A stretch of DNA of 64,000 nucleotides from Powellomyces hirtus. Taxonomy: Eukaryota > Chytridiomycota > Chytridiomycetes > Spizellomycetales > Powellomycetaceae. The first letter of the stretch is position 1, and the number at the start of each line of letters is the position of its first letter. The position numbers and the translations under genes were made by a program. The notes under the pieces are model-generated. The model saw only the letters and a list, made by a program, of their open reading frames with translations, had not been told where the DNA came from and did not search any database. The stretch covers positions 601,812 to 665,811 of the forward strand of contig JAHLKG010000020.1 in assembly GCA_025526995.1 (NCBI GenBank), given 5' to 3'. Below, one piece after another: positions 41,001 through 53,785 of this stretch.

Positions 41001-44000
41001 ACAGAAAAGTCGCTCAGTTAAAGCGGCGGTGGAAGCGCTCGAGAAGGCCATCGCCGCCAAATTGCCACCCTACATGATTCCACGACACTGGATACCTGTT
41101 GATGGTAGGTGACCTGTTCTGTAAGAATCAAAGTATGTAAAAACGCTGATTGTGGTATCTGCTTTTGTAGAGATCCCACTGACGGCCAACTTCAAGCTGG
41201 ATCGCCGCGCGCTCCAGGCAACCTTCTCATCAGTCGATCTTACATCACTCGCTTCCCTCACTCGCGGCGCGGAAACCAGTAAAGAGGCGCCGGTTTCAGA
41301 ACTTGAGAAGGAGCTCCATAGCATGTGGACATCTCTTCTAGGCTTGTCCCCTTCAGCCATTGGGACGAACGACTCCTTTTTCAACTTAGGAGGCGAAAGT
41401 CTGACCTTGATCAAGTTTGTCAATAAGGCTCGGGCAATGGGACTCGCGATCACGGCATCAGATGTATGTGTCTCCGGATCCAACGTCTCTGTGTCTCTGT
41501 CAGCGATGGAACTTTGTTGAGCTGATTTCTCATGGTATTGTTATCTTCCAGGTTTTCGCCACTCCGTCCATCAAGGATCTTGCAAAATTGCTAGACAAGG
41601 AGCGTCCCGTTCAAGCAGTCTCTGTTCCCGGTTTGCTATCAAAGCCGCAAGCGAATGTCGCACCTTTCAGCATGTTGACGTTGCCACAACTCATGGAAAT
41701 AACGTCGAAGGATTTAGCCCCATTGAACATCAACCTTCAGGATATCGAGGACATCTATCCGAGCACGCCGATGCAACAAAGCCTTGTAGCCGCGACATTG
41801 ACCGGTGAAGGGGCGTCCTATCTTTCCCAAGTTGTGTATGACTTTGAGACCGAACCGAACGTTGATAAGTTCAAGACGGCCTGGCGCGTGGTCATTCGTG
41901 CCAACCCAATTCTGAGGACGCTGTTTGTTGTTCCTCAGAGCAGTTCGAGCGGCCTCCCTTGCGTGCAAGTTGTGATGCGAGACGATGTATCTTCATGGAC
42001 CGTGCAGGATGTTGCGAACGAGGAAGAACTTGAGAAGTTTATGGCTGCGGATCTTGAACAAGGTGTCAAGCTCGGGTCCTCGTTCATGCGATTTGCTCTG
42101 CTCCGTACGCCCGCAGGCACCAAGTTTATCTGGACCGTTCATCACGCGCTCTACGACGGTTGGTCGTGGCCCATGGTGTTTGATGACCTGGAGACTGCTA
42201 GTCGCGGGGAGACCATACCACCTCGTCCGGCGTTCAAACATTTCGTGCAACACCTTGTCCACCAGGACAAAGGGAAGGCCGCGGAGTTCTGGAAAGAGCA
42301 GTTGAAGGACTTTACTGGAATGACTTTCCCTCGGGTGCCCTCACCCTCGCACCAAGTGAAGAGCGCCGGAACGTTCACTTGCGCCCTTGATGTGGACTTG
42401 GCAAAACACGCAAAGGATCTCGGCGTTACCATCTCCACCATCCTCCGTGCAATCTGGACTCTTGTTCTCGCTGCTCACGCCAACTCACAAGACGTGTCTT
42501 TCGCTTGTGTCAGCTCAGGACGCAGCGTGCCTGTTGATGACATTGACGATATCAATGGCCCTTGCATTACGTGTGTCCCCGTCAGAGTCGCTTTGGACAA
42601 AAGCATGACCGTTATGGAGCTGCTACGATCACTGCAAAAGCAACACCTCGAAATGATGGAATACGAGCATTGTAGTCTTATGGACGTGCTCAGCTATGCG
42701 TCTAACGTGTCGAGCATGAACGGGCTCTTCACGTCCATGTTGGTGGTTCAAAATCAGCCTGAGGAAGCCAAGAATTACATCGCGTCCGGTCTCAAGCTTT
42801 CCAAAGTGGAAATGGGAATGGACACCGGACTATGCCTCGAAGTCCGGAGAGTTGATGCGAGATGGGAAATAGTGGTTGACTACGATGAGGACATCATGAC
42901 CAAAGGAGAGCTCAAATGGATGATAGACCACGTCTGTCACGGGGTTAAGGAGCTTGTTCACCACCCGAATGCAGTGATTGGAGATGTTGAGTTGATGAGC
43001 TCTAAGGAAAGGGAATTCCAAATATCTCAATGGGGCCGGGAGATCGTGCAGGTAGATGAGCATCTATGTGTCCATCAGCTTGTCGAGCAACAGGTTGCCC
43101 GAACACCCGAGAGTATTGCCGTCGAATTTTTGAACGGCGCAACTTTGACATATGCCGAACTGAACCGCCGCAGCAACCTGCTTGCAGTCCACCTTCGAAG
43201 TATCGGCGTCGGCCCCGAGGTTGTTGTGCCGATCTGTGTTGGACGATGCGTTGAAATGGTCGTTGCTGTCCTGGGAGTGCTCAAGGCGGGCGGCGCTTAC
43301 GTTCCGTTGGATCCAGATGTGCCCGCGCAAAGAATCAACTTCATCATCGAGCAGACCAAGACCACCCACGTCTTGACCACGGCAAACCTCGTCTCCACTC
43401 TGCAAACCACCTTGAATGCCGAGGTCCTGAGTGTTGAACAATGCCTGCGCGCACCTGATTCGAATGTCGATAACTTCAAAGTTCCCTCGCTCTCCCCAAG
43501 GAATCTTGCGTACATCATTTATACAAGGTAATTATAGCACGCGCAAAGTTTGCAAATCCTCTCACGCTAACCTTCATTCTCTCTCCCGTAACATTCAAGT
43601 GGTTCAACGGGAGAGCCCAAGGGTGCAATGATCCCTCATCGCGCTATTGTATCAGCTAGCGGCGGTTTCTGCGAGCGATACTCCCACAGCGCGAGCGACA
43701 GACGCCTGAATTACGCTACTTTCACCTTCGACGATTGCGTGATGGATTTCTTTGCGACTCTAAGAACTGGTATGTGCAGGTTTCATGTTTATATTTGAGT
43801 CTCTGGCCTAAATAACATAAAACCTGCTAGGCGGCACCATTTGTATGGCGTCAAAGGAAGAGCTTGCCACCGACCTTGCTGGTGTCATGAGCCAGATGAG
43901 AGTGACATTCCTCGCTACAACACCATCCGTGCTCGCCGTACTTGATCCACAGCGGGTGCCTACCATGCGCGCTGCCGACATCGGAGGCGAGCCAATGATG

Positions 44001-47000
44001 CAGGAGCTTGTTCAACGCTGGGGAGGAGCTATACATCTCGGTAATGGGTACGGTCCCACGGGTAAGCTTGCCGAACAAAATCCTCTATTTGGTAGCCTCC
44101 TTTTAACATTTCCTTTGTAGAAACATGCTGTTTGAGTCACTCGCACCGTCATTACAGCGATGAGACCAATATTCATCTTATTGGATACCCGTACCGCGAA
44201 GTGTCGCAATATCTGCTAGATGATGATCTCAAACCGGTGCCTGTCGGATGCGTGGGAGAGATCTGTCTCGCAGGCCCGCAACTTGGAAGAGGATACCTGG
44301 GCCGCCCTGATCTGACGTCTAAAGCGTGGGTTGACCATCCGCAACTCGGAATGATTTATCGCAGCGGAGATCTTGGACGATACTGGCACGATGGGCAGCT
44401 TGTGATTCTAGGCCGGTCTGACGACCAGGTCAAGCTTCATGGACTGCGAATCGAGCTTGGAGAAATCGAGAACGTGCTGCTGCGTCATCAGGAAGTCAAG
44501 TACCTTGCCGCCGTGGTAATGACGCTTGCTGGAGAGAACGACAAGAGCCTCGTGTGCTTTTACGATCTTCACAGATACCGGGAAAAACATGAGGAGTCCA
44601 CGTTCCTCCCTGCGGATGACATTGCCCAATCAATCACGGTTGCTTTGACCGCACTAGCTCGTTCTGCGCTGCCCTACTACATGGTCCCTTCAATGTGGGT
44701 CCCAATGACCCGGCTGCCGTTCAACAAAAATGGGAAGATCGACAAAAAGGCGCTCAAACAGATGGAAGTTACCCGAGCGACCCGCAGCAGTTCGGAATTC
44801 AAACAACCGAGCAACGCAAGCGAGCAAGAGATTTTCGACGTTGTGAAGAAGCTGCTTGGAAACAGCAACTTTGGCATTGACGACAGCTGGTGGACGATTG
44901 GCCTGAACTCGTTGTCCATGATTCGTTTCATCGGAATGTTGAGGAGCATGTTCCCTGCCAGCAATCTAAAGAACTCGGACCTCAACACCAACTTTAGCGT
45001 GCAGCGGCTCGCAGCCTACTTGAACCAGCAGAATGGGCGAGAGTTGAATGTCAACAACACTGAGAACGCGGACCCGTCGGAATCCCGGGAAGTACGCTCG
45101 GTTCTAGCGGATGTCAATCACGGCCGATTCCCTGCATCCTTCGCTCAAGAGCGCATGTGGCTAGCACAGGAGATGCGCAAGGATAGCACCTACCATATTC
45201 CGGAGTTGAAGCGAATTCGTCAGCCTTTACGATCAGATATTCTCATTCGTGCAATGCGCCTGGTCTGTGAGCGGAATGCCATTCTTCGAACGACCTTCGA
45301 CTTTGATGGTCAAGACCTACTCCAGGTTGTGCACGCAAACTTCGAGCATGATTTCGAGCTCATTGACCTGACCGCAGAGTCCGATCCATTGGCCTCTTGT
45401 CAACAATGGTGTGCAGCCGACAATCGTAAACCGTTTAACATTGCCGACAGGCCCCAACTTCGTTTCGCGGTTTTCAAGTTGGGACACAATGATCACGTCG
45501 TCTACATCAATCTTCATCACATTATTGCCGATGAATGGACCTTTGGCCTTTTACTGGACGAGCTGTCTCAAACCTACTGGGGCCTCGTGTCCGGGAGCGG
45601 CAACGATGGGTTGAAACCGAGATCTCTAGAATACGTGGACTTCACGTTGTGGCAGCGACGCCAAGTACCGGCCATCGAAGACGAGCAGCTAGCATTCTGG
45701 ACGGAGACGTTCAGAGATATCATACCCGCCAAGATACCCTCTTTAATGACCGGGAAGCACGATGTCAGATTGGCAGCGGATACTGAAGAGTTCATCTTGG
45801 ATCCAGCGGCCGCCGAGGCATTCTTGAAGGTTTGCAAGTTGGGAAATGCTTCCCCATACATCGGATGGCTATCCCTTTTCCAGGTTCTCGTGTTCCGTTA
45901 TTCTCACACAACGGACTTTGCCTTCCTGAGCCCGGTTACCAATCGAAGCAACGCTGCCGCCTATGCGGATGTGATGGGCTGCTTCCTGAACACGGTAGCG
46001 GTTACTACTCGACTCGATGCTGACTTACGCTTTGTCGACTACCTTCGACATAATGCGCAAGTGGTGAACGAGCTGCTCGCCCATGTTGATTTACCCTTCG
46101 AACGCGTCATCAGCAAGGTGTTTGGCAAAGAAGCTCGACAAAAGCTGGCGGAACTACAAATCATGTTTGCTTATGTCACGGAAGAGAAGTCCGGTGCGGA
46201 CAAACAGGACATTTTCCAAAACGTGGAAAATGTGCCTATCCAGATGCAGCAAAGTGGATACTATGATCTTGGCTTTTTCCTCGTCGACGATCGTGAAAAA
46301 AACCAATTCGTCATCAGGATGGAGTACAATGCGCACTTGTATGATCCAACGTATCTCCGAGCTCTCGCGGGACATTTCCAGGAGCTCTTGCGCTCTGTTA
46401 CAAAGATGCCCTTGGTACCCATGGGATCGTTGAAGATGCTTACAGAAGAAGAAGAGAATTCGCTCGTCAACAAGAATCAAGAGACGCCCAAAACTGTTGG
46501 TGACACTGTGACAGTTCACGGTCTCTTCGAGAAGCAGTGCCTGAAGACGCCAAATGCGATTGCTTTGGAGCACCTTGATGGTCGGACTCTGACCTACGCC
46601 GAACTAGACGCAAAAGTGAGCAAAGTCTGGGGTTTTGCATCTATACACTTACGCTAACTCCGCGTGCGTCCACTTTTTTTTTTTAGGCAAATCAAGTTGC
46701 GCACCTCTTGCACAAAAGGAAAATTCCTTTAGAGTCGGCTATAGTGCTGTGCCTCGACAAATGCTTCGATGCCGTATGGTGGATGTTGGGCGCTATGAAG
46801 GCCGGCTGCTGCTGGGTGCCCATCGACCCGGCAGGCGTTGCGGAGAAAAACGATATCGTCATCCGTGCGACCAAAGCTCCCTTCGTTGTTACAACCCAGA
46901 AATACTCGCCAAGGCTCCGCCGCAGTGGACATGATGTGGTCGAAGTCGATGTTGGGCAACCGATTGGAAAAATGCCCATTTCTGCCTTAGAGGGCCGCCG

Positions 47001-50000
47001 CGTGACCTCCGACTCGCTCTCGTGGGAATTGTTCACGTCGGGGTCTACCGGAACTCCCAAGGGTGTGATGATTGAGCATCGCGCTGGTGTCAACTTTGTT
47101 GATATCTGTGCAGAGGACCTCGGAATGAACGAGCACACGCGTGTGCTCAACTTCTCCATATACACATTCGACCTTTCCATCATGGACATTTTCTGCACGC
47201 TGTCGAAGGGCGGAACAGTATGCGTAGCCCCAGCAGAGCAGATGCAGGCCAATTTGGCTGCTGTCGTTCAGAAACTGTCCGTGAATTCCCTCACTCTGAC
47301 GCCGACCGTGATATCACTGCTTTCTCCTGCGGAAGTCCCATCTCTTAAGATGCTCTGCTCTGCGGGCGAACCTATCACCCAGAAAATTGTGGAGACCTGG
47401 TTTCCGCGTCTTGAGTTGCTTGCAAATGCATATGGTAACTATCAAGATGCTGAGTCTACTGCGACACATTGACTGACGGTGTTTGTATTGTAGGTCCAAC
47501 CGAAACAGCGGTAACAACTATCTCTTTCCCTAACCCGTCAATGAGCCCCACTATGATTGGAAAACCCGCGGGTTCTACCCTTTGCTATGTCGTTGATGAT
47601 CGAATGAATCTGGTACCCACGGGGGTCAGCGGTCAGCTGGCGGTGGGAGGAGGGCATGTAGCGCGGGGTTATCTCGACCGAGAAGATCTCACGAAGGAAA
47701 AATTCATTGATAATCCGTTCGTGCCAGGGTCGCGAATGTACTTGACAGGTAAAGACAAAGGTTTCTCGCACAAGGATTTTGAGTCCAGAAATTTAATCAA
47801 GCAATGCCGCTATTGCTGTGATTTAGGTGATCGTGTTAGATTCCACGCAAATGGTCAACTGGAATGTTTTGGCCGAATGGACAACCAGGTACTCTATCAT
47901 CGGTGGCTTTTCTTCCTGTGAACGATTTGCTCACATTCTACTGTCTCTTCCTTTTGTACAACCAGGTGAAAATAAATGGTCGCCGCACCGAGCTCGGCGA
48001 GATTGAACACGCGATGTCAGAGGTTTCCTTCGTACGGAATGCGTGTGTCATACTGCACAATGAGGGCAAGCCGACCCTCATTGGCTACGTGACCTTTGAG
48101 AACGTCAGCGGCCCTGTTGGGCGGATAACCGATGGGTCGCAGGATAAAAATCTCGAAACAATTCGAACTCTCCTTATGAAGAAATTGCCTTCATACATGG
48201 TTCCGCGGAAGTTGATCGCGTTGCTGGAGTTTCCTCGCAGCACGGCGGGGAAGATTGACCGTGGAAAGGTTCGGGCAATGAGGCTTTTCGAGGATCAGCC
48301 CACGTCGGAGCGGCAGGAAGCGTCGGCTTCGCACTGCCTGAGCTCTCAACGAGAGGGATCAGACCTGGAAGCAAAAGTACTGCGAATAGTCTCTGATATC
48401 TTGATGTCCGATGAGATCAAGGTCGAGGATGATCTCCTGGCTCATGGTCTGGAATCATATGCCATCATGCGTGTACTCGCGAGGGTGAGGAAAGATCTCG
48501 AGACAGACCTCACAATTGCCGAGCTCTCGGCCAATAGCTCGGTCCGCCTGCTTGCCATGCTCATTGGTTCTAAGCATTCTTCAAGCGTGGCGATTCATGC
48601 TCATGTGGAACCCAATTCAGCTTCCCATCCATTCGCTTTGGAAACGGAGCTACTTCGGGCCGTCCGTGAGCTGCTGGGATCTGACGAAATAAACGAGGAC
48701 GACGATTTGCTCGATCACGGTCTGGAATCATACGCCATCATGCGCCTTCTTTCGAAATTGAGAAAGGACTATGGGACCGAATTGACGATTCCCGAGCTTT
48801 CCACAAATAGCTCGGTCAAGACCCTTGCTGTGCTGATCGGCTCGAAGCAGCAGCCAACTTTCAGTCCAGCGACTGAGGAAGTGGATGTACTTGTCGAGGA
48901 GAAGGAGTACCCAGCGTCCTACACCCAGGAGCGAATGTGGACAGCGCAAATAACCCATGGCGACAACGCTTATCACTTGGCGAAGCTTACTATCTTGCCC
49001 AGTGTTTTGGATGGCGAAGTTCTGATCAAAGCTGTAGAAGCTATCTGTCATCGACACACCATTTTGCGGACGACGTACAACTTGAGCGCAGACTTCTCGG
49101 AGACGTTGCAGGTCGTGAGGAACGACTTGCCACTCAATTTTAAGGTCGTTGACCTATCAGGGCATCTGAATGCGGTTGAAGAAATGCGATCCCAGTGCCA
49201 GAGGGACGACGAGACGCTTTTCGATCTTTCGAGAGATGCTCCCATCAGGTTCATTGTTTTCAAAATGGGGACATCGACCGGAGTTTACCTTAACATTCAT
49301 CACATTGCGGTCGACGAATGGGCCCTCAACCTTTTGCTCGATGAGATCACCATAATGTACGAGGCACTGTCAACCGGTCGACCTGCACTGCTGGAACCTG
49401 CCGTGCAATTTGTTCCAATTGCTGTGAAGCATCGCCAGCTTCTGGAAGCCAACGATCGTCAGATTTGGAACGCGCAAGCTCGCTTCTGGGCCACTTATCT
49501 GAAGGGTATCCCGACTCTTCGTCTGTCGCAGGTCGAAGCGCTGTCAGATCAACGCAAGGGACTGGGGATATGGAGCAAGGAAGTGAGTCTGAATCCGTCG
49601 GCCACCAAGCGATTCCTCGATCTTGCCTCGACCGCCGCAGTCTCTCCGTTTACCGCATACTTTGCCCTCTTCCAAGCTCTGATTGCCAAACATGCCAATC
49701 AGTACGATTTCGGTGTCGTAACACCTGTCAGCCTTCGCAGCCACGTTTCAGACAGTTTCACAGCTATCGGCTGCTTCATTAACACTGTCTTGATCCGACC
49801 CCAATTCAGCGACAGCGACTCAGTAATCGATGTCTTGAAGAAGACGAAAGTTAACATCAACACGGTGCTCGAAAACACCGACATTCCGTTCGAGGACGTC
49901 ATACAGTCAAATCAGCTATCTGCATCGGCCTTGGAGCTTATGTTCGACTACAATACCTCGACGGGATCTGCGGCGGACGACAGCATTTTTGCCGGAGGAA

Positions 50001-53000
50001 AAGAGCTCGAACTGGGTGTGGCCACCGCTCACTTCCCGTTTACTTTCAGCTTGGATGCTCGCCGCAGTCCTTACGAGTCGACTATCATGTCCATTCAGTA
50101 TGACAGCGAACTCTTCGATGCTCCTTTCATAAACAACATGATGCGCGACTACGCCATGCTTTTGGAAGCGGCCGTCACGAATCCTGCTGCACCGATAGCT
50201 TCGCTCAGTCTCGAACATGGCGAAGATCTAATTTTCCGGGGTGCAATCGCTGCAGTGCCGTACGATTGCATCCATGAAGGTTTTGAGGCTGCGGTGGCGC
50301 TCCATTCTGACAGTGTTGCCCTTGAACACGGAGATCGTGTCATTACCTACAAGGAACTGGATATGAAAGCTAATGCTGTTGCCGCTCAGCTGCGCGCTTA
50401 CGGTGTGGAACCAGGCACATACGTCGCAATCGTTGTGCACAGATCTGTGGAAATGGCCGTATCATTGCTCGCGACTCTTAAAGCTGGCGGAGTGTGCGTT
50501 CCTATCAGCGCCGACTTTCCCGCCGACCGTATCGATTATATCCTGCGGACCGTTTCGGCCAAAATTATATTGACAACCGGAGACGCTCGTGGTTCTGTGC
50601 CTCCGGGTGCAACCGTGCCATCTCATCTGATCGAGGAACTTATATCACAAGGCCAAGGACTTGGTAAACCTAAGAACCTTAGCGATGGAGGTACCATCGC
50701 GTACTGTATTTTTACGTGAGTACCGAAAAGCGTGCTAATTGTCATCTGAGCTGCTACAAACTTACAAGCATCCTTTTCACCCTTACCGCAGATCGGGGAC
50801 CACTGGTACGCCCAAGGGAGTTATGGTACCACACAAGGGCATTGTCAACAACGTTTTGCAACACCCTTTTACGAGTCACTGCAAGCCTGGGGTCCGGGTT
50901 GGACAAATGCTAGGGATATCCTTCGACGGAGCGCTGCAAGAGTTCTACGGGACTTGGTTATCAGGCGCAACGCTGGTGCTCCGGGAGGCAGATATCTTCA
51001 AGACCTTGAGGAACGTGGAGTGCATCAACTTTACTCCCACAGGAATCATGCAGATGGAACCTAGCGAGTTTCCAAACCTCAAGGTCATCTTGGCGATTGG
51101 TGAAGCTTGTCCTGATTCGATTGTGCGAAAGTGGGGAGATCACGTAACGTTCTATGTTGACTATGGCGCGGTAAGTCTTATGATTCTCATGGTTCGGCCG
51201 GACACGCACTAAATCCAGTTTATGTGATATGGTAGACCGAAACTTCTGTCACAACGTCTTGCACGCTGCCTCTTAAGCCAGGAATGCATATCAGCATTGG
51301 CGAGCCTTTTGCCAACAACTCCTACTACGTACTCGACGACGAGTTGCACCATGTCGGAATTGGAGAGAAGGGACAGGTCCACGTTGGCGGCATCGGGGTT
51401 GCTCTAGGTTACATCGGTAACCCGGAACTTACCGCACGAAAATTTTTGCCGGATCCATTCAGCAAGACGGGGGGACGTATGTACGCCACTGGCGACATGG
51501 TGCGACGGCTTTCCAATGGCGAACTGGAATTCGCTGGGAGGGTAGACGACCAGGTCAAGTTGGGCGGGTATCGCGTGGAACTCAACGAGGTCACTTCCGC
51601 CCTGCTTCGAGGCACAGGAGTGGATCTTGCTGCTGCTTTCGTCGAGGATTCTGTTCTGGTAGCATTCGTCAGCCCATCCACGGTGGACCTGGTTAGTCTT
51701 AAGACAAGCATACAAACGTTCCTACCGCCGTACATGATCCCTGGCAAGTTTGTGGCTATCGACGAATTCCCTCGCACATTCAACGGAAAAGCGGACGTAA
51801 AGCGCTTGCGAGAGGAGTTGCGAATTCAGCAGCAAACTCAGACGTCCAGCGCCATCGTACAAACGTCCTTGAGCGATCCTAGACAGCAGAAACTCGCGCA
51901 GATATGGGCATCAGTTCTCAAAATCGACATTGACCGCATTCAGCCGGACACTTCCTTCCTCGAACTGGGAGGAAACTCAATGAATGCTGTGAGAATGATC
52001 CTGGCAGCCAGTCAGACGGGCATCAAACTGGGCATCACGGACGTCTATCAAAAACCAACCCTAGCAGAACTCGCATTTGACCCTCGTGCTCCACTTATGG
52101 CTAAATCCTCGCAGAAGCCGGCGCCTGCACTACCTTTGGAAGTCACAGAAGAAGCCTCTTTACGGGCATCGGATTACGCATCGCCCCATAAACCACGCCC
52201 ATCTGAAGTCTTGCCCAAGGTTCCGCAAATGACCAAGAAGTTACGAATCATGTGCTTGCATGGCTCCGAAACCAGTGGGACGATTTTATCTCTTCAACTT
52301 CAAGCTCTCCGACAAAACTTGCGAAAGGAGGTGGAGTTCTACTTTCTCAATGGGCCGCGGAAACAATACACGTCTTGTAAGTTTCGCAACTGCATAGATG
52401 ATTAGTGTCCTCATTTCATCCTAAGTTGTAATTTGTGTTCTTGCAGATGTATCCAAGTACTTTGATGGACCTTACTACCGCTGGCTGCCGTCTTCTTCGT
52501 CAGATGTTGGCCAAAATAGCACAATGACGGCTGTTAATCATCTTTTGAATGAGATGGACGCGTTCGACGAGCCGTTTGATGGGATCCTTGGATTTTCTGA
52601 GGGAGCAAGCATTGTCGAGATGGCCGATCGTTTGAGCGCAACCGGCCGCATTCCTCGGAAGTGGAACTTCAGCGTATTGATTAGCGCTTGCGCCATCAAA
52701 GCTTCCTCTCCGTCGACGCCGTCATGGATCAAGCGTCCCTTCGAAGGAGGATACCTGCGCTTTCCATCCGTCCACGTGATTAGCTCGCAAGACTATCTCT
52801 TTCGAAGAAGCATGGAAGTCGAACGTCGTTACGAACCGGAATCTCGTCAAGTTGTGACGCACGATAGCGGCCATCAAATTCCCCAGACACCCGGGTTCGT
52901 CAAGCAACTGGCTGCGCGGATTTTGAGCGCTGCTGCTATGGTCGACAATCTGGATGCATTCGATTCCGCCGAATACAAAATGAATGAGATGAATGAATGT

Positions 53001-53084
53001 GGAACGAGACACGAAGCGCAACGAGGATGGTTTGGGAAAGTGGTCAACCGCTTCAAAGGCAACGTTGCTTTGGAAGTCTTTTGA
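33513..53084 (+). CDS. Five-module nonribosomal peptide synthetase with C-terminal FSH1 hydrolase
   Basis: I reconstruct 23 exons; 22 introns of 59-93 nt, all GT-AG, remove 1,557 nt and leave exactly 6,004 codons plus stop. Domain order with rough residues: C-terminal half of a condensation domain (20-265), A1 (275-740), T1 (Ser808), E (860-1300), C2 (1378-1810), A2 (1830-2330), T2 (Ser2369), C3 (2450-2880), A3 (2900-3400), T3 (Ser3446), C4 (3530-3950), A4 (3975-4490), T4a (Ser4533), T4b (Ser4624), C5 (4680-5100), A5 (5130-5620), T5 (Ser5660), FSH1 hydrolase (5746-5956). All five A domains keep the ATP-binding core (SGTTGKPKG or variants), the GD motif of A7, the A10 lysine and the pocket aspartate that binds an alpha-amino group, so all look active on alpha-amino acids. 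The expected product is a pentapeptide whose first residue is D-configured. The start is an ATG after CACAAA with a TATA box 160 bp upstream. The residues activated cannot be predicted reliably. Confidence 0.95.
38152..41600 (+). other. NRPS module 2: C2, A2, T2
   Basis: C2 starts DAMPCSPLQEGI, the form typical of condensation domains that follow an epimerase (D-donor, L-acceptor). Its active site reads NHALTDQW: the second, catalytic His is kept but the first His and the Gly are replaced. A2 has YTFDLSVTDIF and NNYGPTETTIH (by-eye pocket DLTEAANIHK); its A8 region reads RIDLEAID, slightly off consensus. T2 has LGGESL. Confidence 0.85.
41601..45040 (+). other. NRPS module 3: C3, A3, T3
   Basis: C3 carries IYPSTPMQQSL and a canonical active site HHALYDGWS. 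A3 has FTFDDCVMDFF and NGYGPTETCCL (by-eye pocket DDMADGGCLK), and intact A7 (YRSGDLGRY) and A10 (NGKIDKKAL). The carrier motif is unusual, IGLNSLSM instead of LGG-x-S, but the serine is present. Confidence 0.85.
45100..48850 (+). other. NRPS module 4: C4, A4, tandem carriers T4a-T4b
   Basis: C4 begins FPASFAQERMWLAQ, the L-donor/L-acceptor style, with active site HHIIADEW (Glu where Gly is usual). A4 has YTFDLSIMDIF and NAYGPTETAVT (by-eye pocket DLMTCAAVTK). Two carrier domains follow, each with HGLESYAIMR and 273 bp apart, clearly an internal duplication. Confidence 0.88.
48364..48840 (+). repeat. Duplicated carrier-domain segment in the NRPS
   Basis: Unit a (48364-48570) and unit b (48640-48840) encode about 70-residue carrier domains that are roughly 60 percent identical by eye, sharing DDLL-x-HGLESYAIMR and the tail ANSSVR..LIGSK / TNSSVK..LIGSK. 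The period is 273 bp (91 codons) and both phosphopantetheine serines (codons 48455-48457 and 48728-48730) are intact. Confidence 0.9.
48880..52110 (+). other. NRPS module 5: C5, A5, T5
   Basis: C5 begins YPASYTQERMWTAQ with active site HHIAVDEW, matching C4. A5 has ISFDGALQEFY and VDYGATETSVT (by-eye pocket DGQNLIDVTK); its A10 reads FNGKADVKRL, so the catalytic Lys is kept. T5 carries LGGNSM. It is the last elongation module before the release domain. Confidence 0.88.
52235..52935 (+). other. FSH1-family serine hydrolase domain fused to the NRPS C-terminus
   Basis: About 40 residues after T5, in the same exon, begins KKLRIMCLHGSETSGTIL, the typical FSH1 (PF03959) start. After an intron at 52377-52446 come FDGPYYRWLP, the nucleophile elbow GILGFSEGAS (Ser5843, codon 52596-52598), VHVISSQDYLF (Asp5908) and HDSGHQIPQ (His5935): a complete Ser-Asp-His triad. 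FSH1-like enzymes include LovG, which releases a polyketide in trans, so a thioesterase role here is a natural inference. No canonical type I TE, reductase or terminal condensation domain is present. Confidence 0.88.
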
Positions 53085-53785
53085 CGACCCCATTCGATAC
53101 ATGAGGATGCCTTGGGAGAGATAGACCTCATAGATAGAATCGAATACCGTATATAAACCTCATTAACATGCCAACCCTAAGTCGCTTGTTTTTTAACTTT
53201 GTATACCTCCAATCGGACCGTCGCCCCTATCTTCGTCCCGGGTAGTGACAAACGCCGGGTCCTGCTTGACCGTCTGTACAGGGGATGAGCGTATGAGCCG
53301 GAAGTTGTAGAAAAGACAACTAGGCGTTTCATTTTGCGTCGCTGCCGCTTCTTTATGACAGAGACTCTTGGCTGCAAATACCCGCTGAGGGAGCGCAACT
53401 GACAGCTGATCTTATGTGGCTTTGAAACTTCTGCTACAGAATATGTGTCTGAATCGTATCTGCAATATCTCAGGCTGTATGACAAGAAAACGGACCGATA
53501 AGTAGGTTGTTGCAGAACAGGTGTGTCCAATAGAAGTCACACACTTCTATCATCTTGGTTCTCATGTCTACTTGGATGCACATGTCTTGCATGATCCAGC
53601 TATTCTGAACGTGTGATAGTCGATGGTCGCCGTGGAAGTATGCCACAATAGAACAACACATTGAGCCCCCTCCCTGCCAAGGTCCGGTCCGAAGATGTAA
53701 AATTTATGCATGGCCACGGGTTGATCACTATCGAGCCTGTTATCAGACAAAGAAAACGATTCGTCCTTGTGCGGATACCCGCCCA
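53085..53785. other. Intergenic, 0.7 kb
   Basis: This lies downstream of the synthetase. No supported gene; it contains the synthetase 3'-UTR and the tail of the convergent F-box-like gene. Confidence 0.4.
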
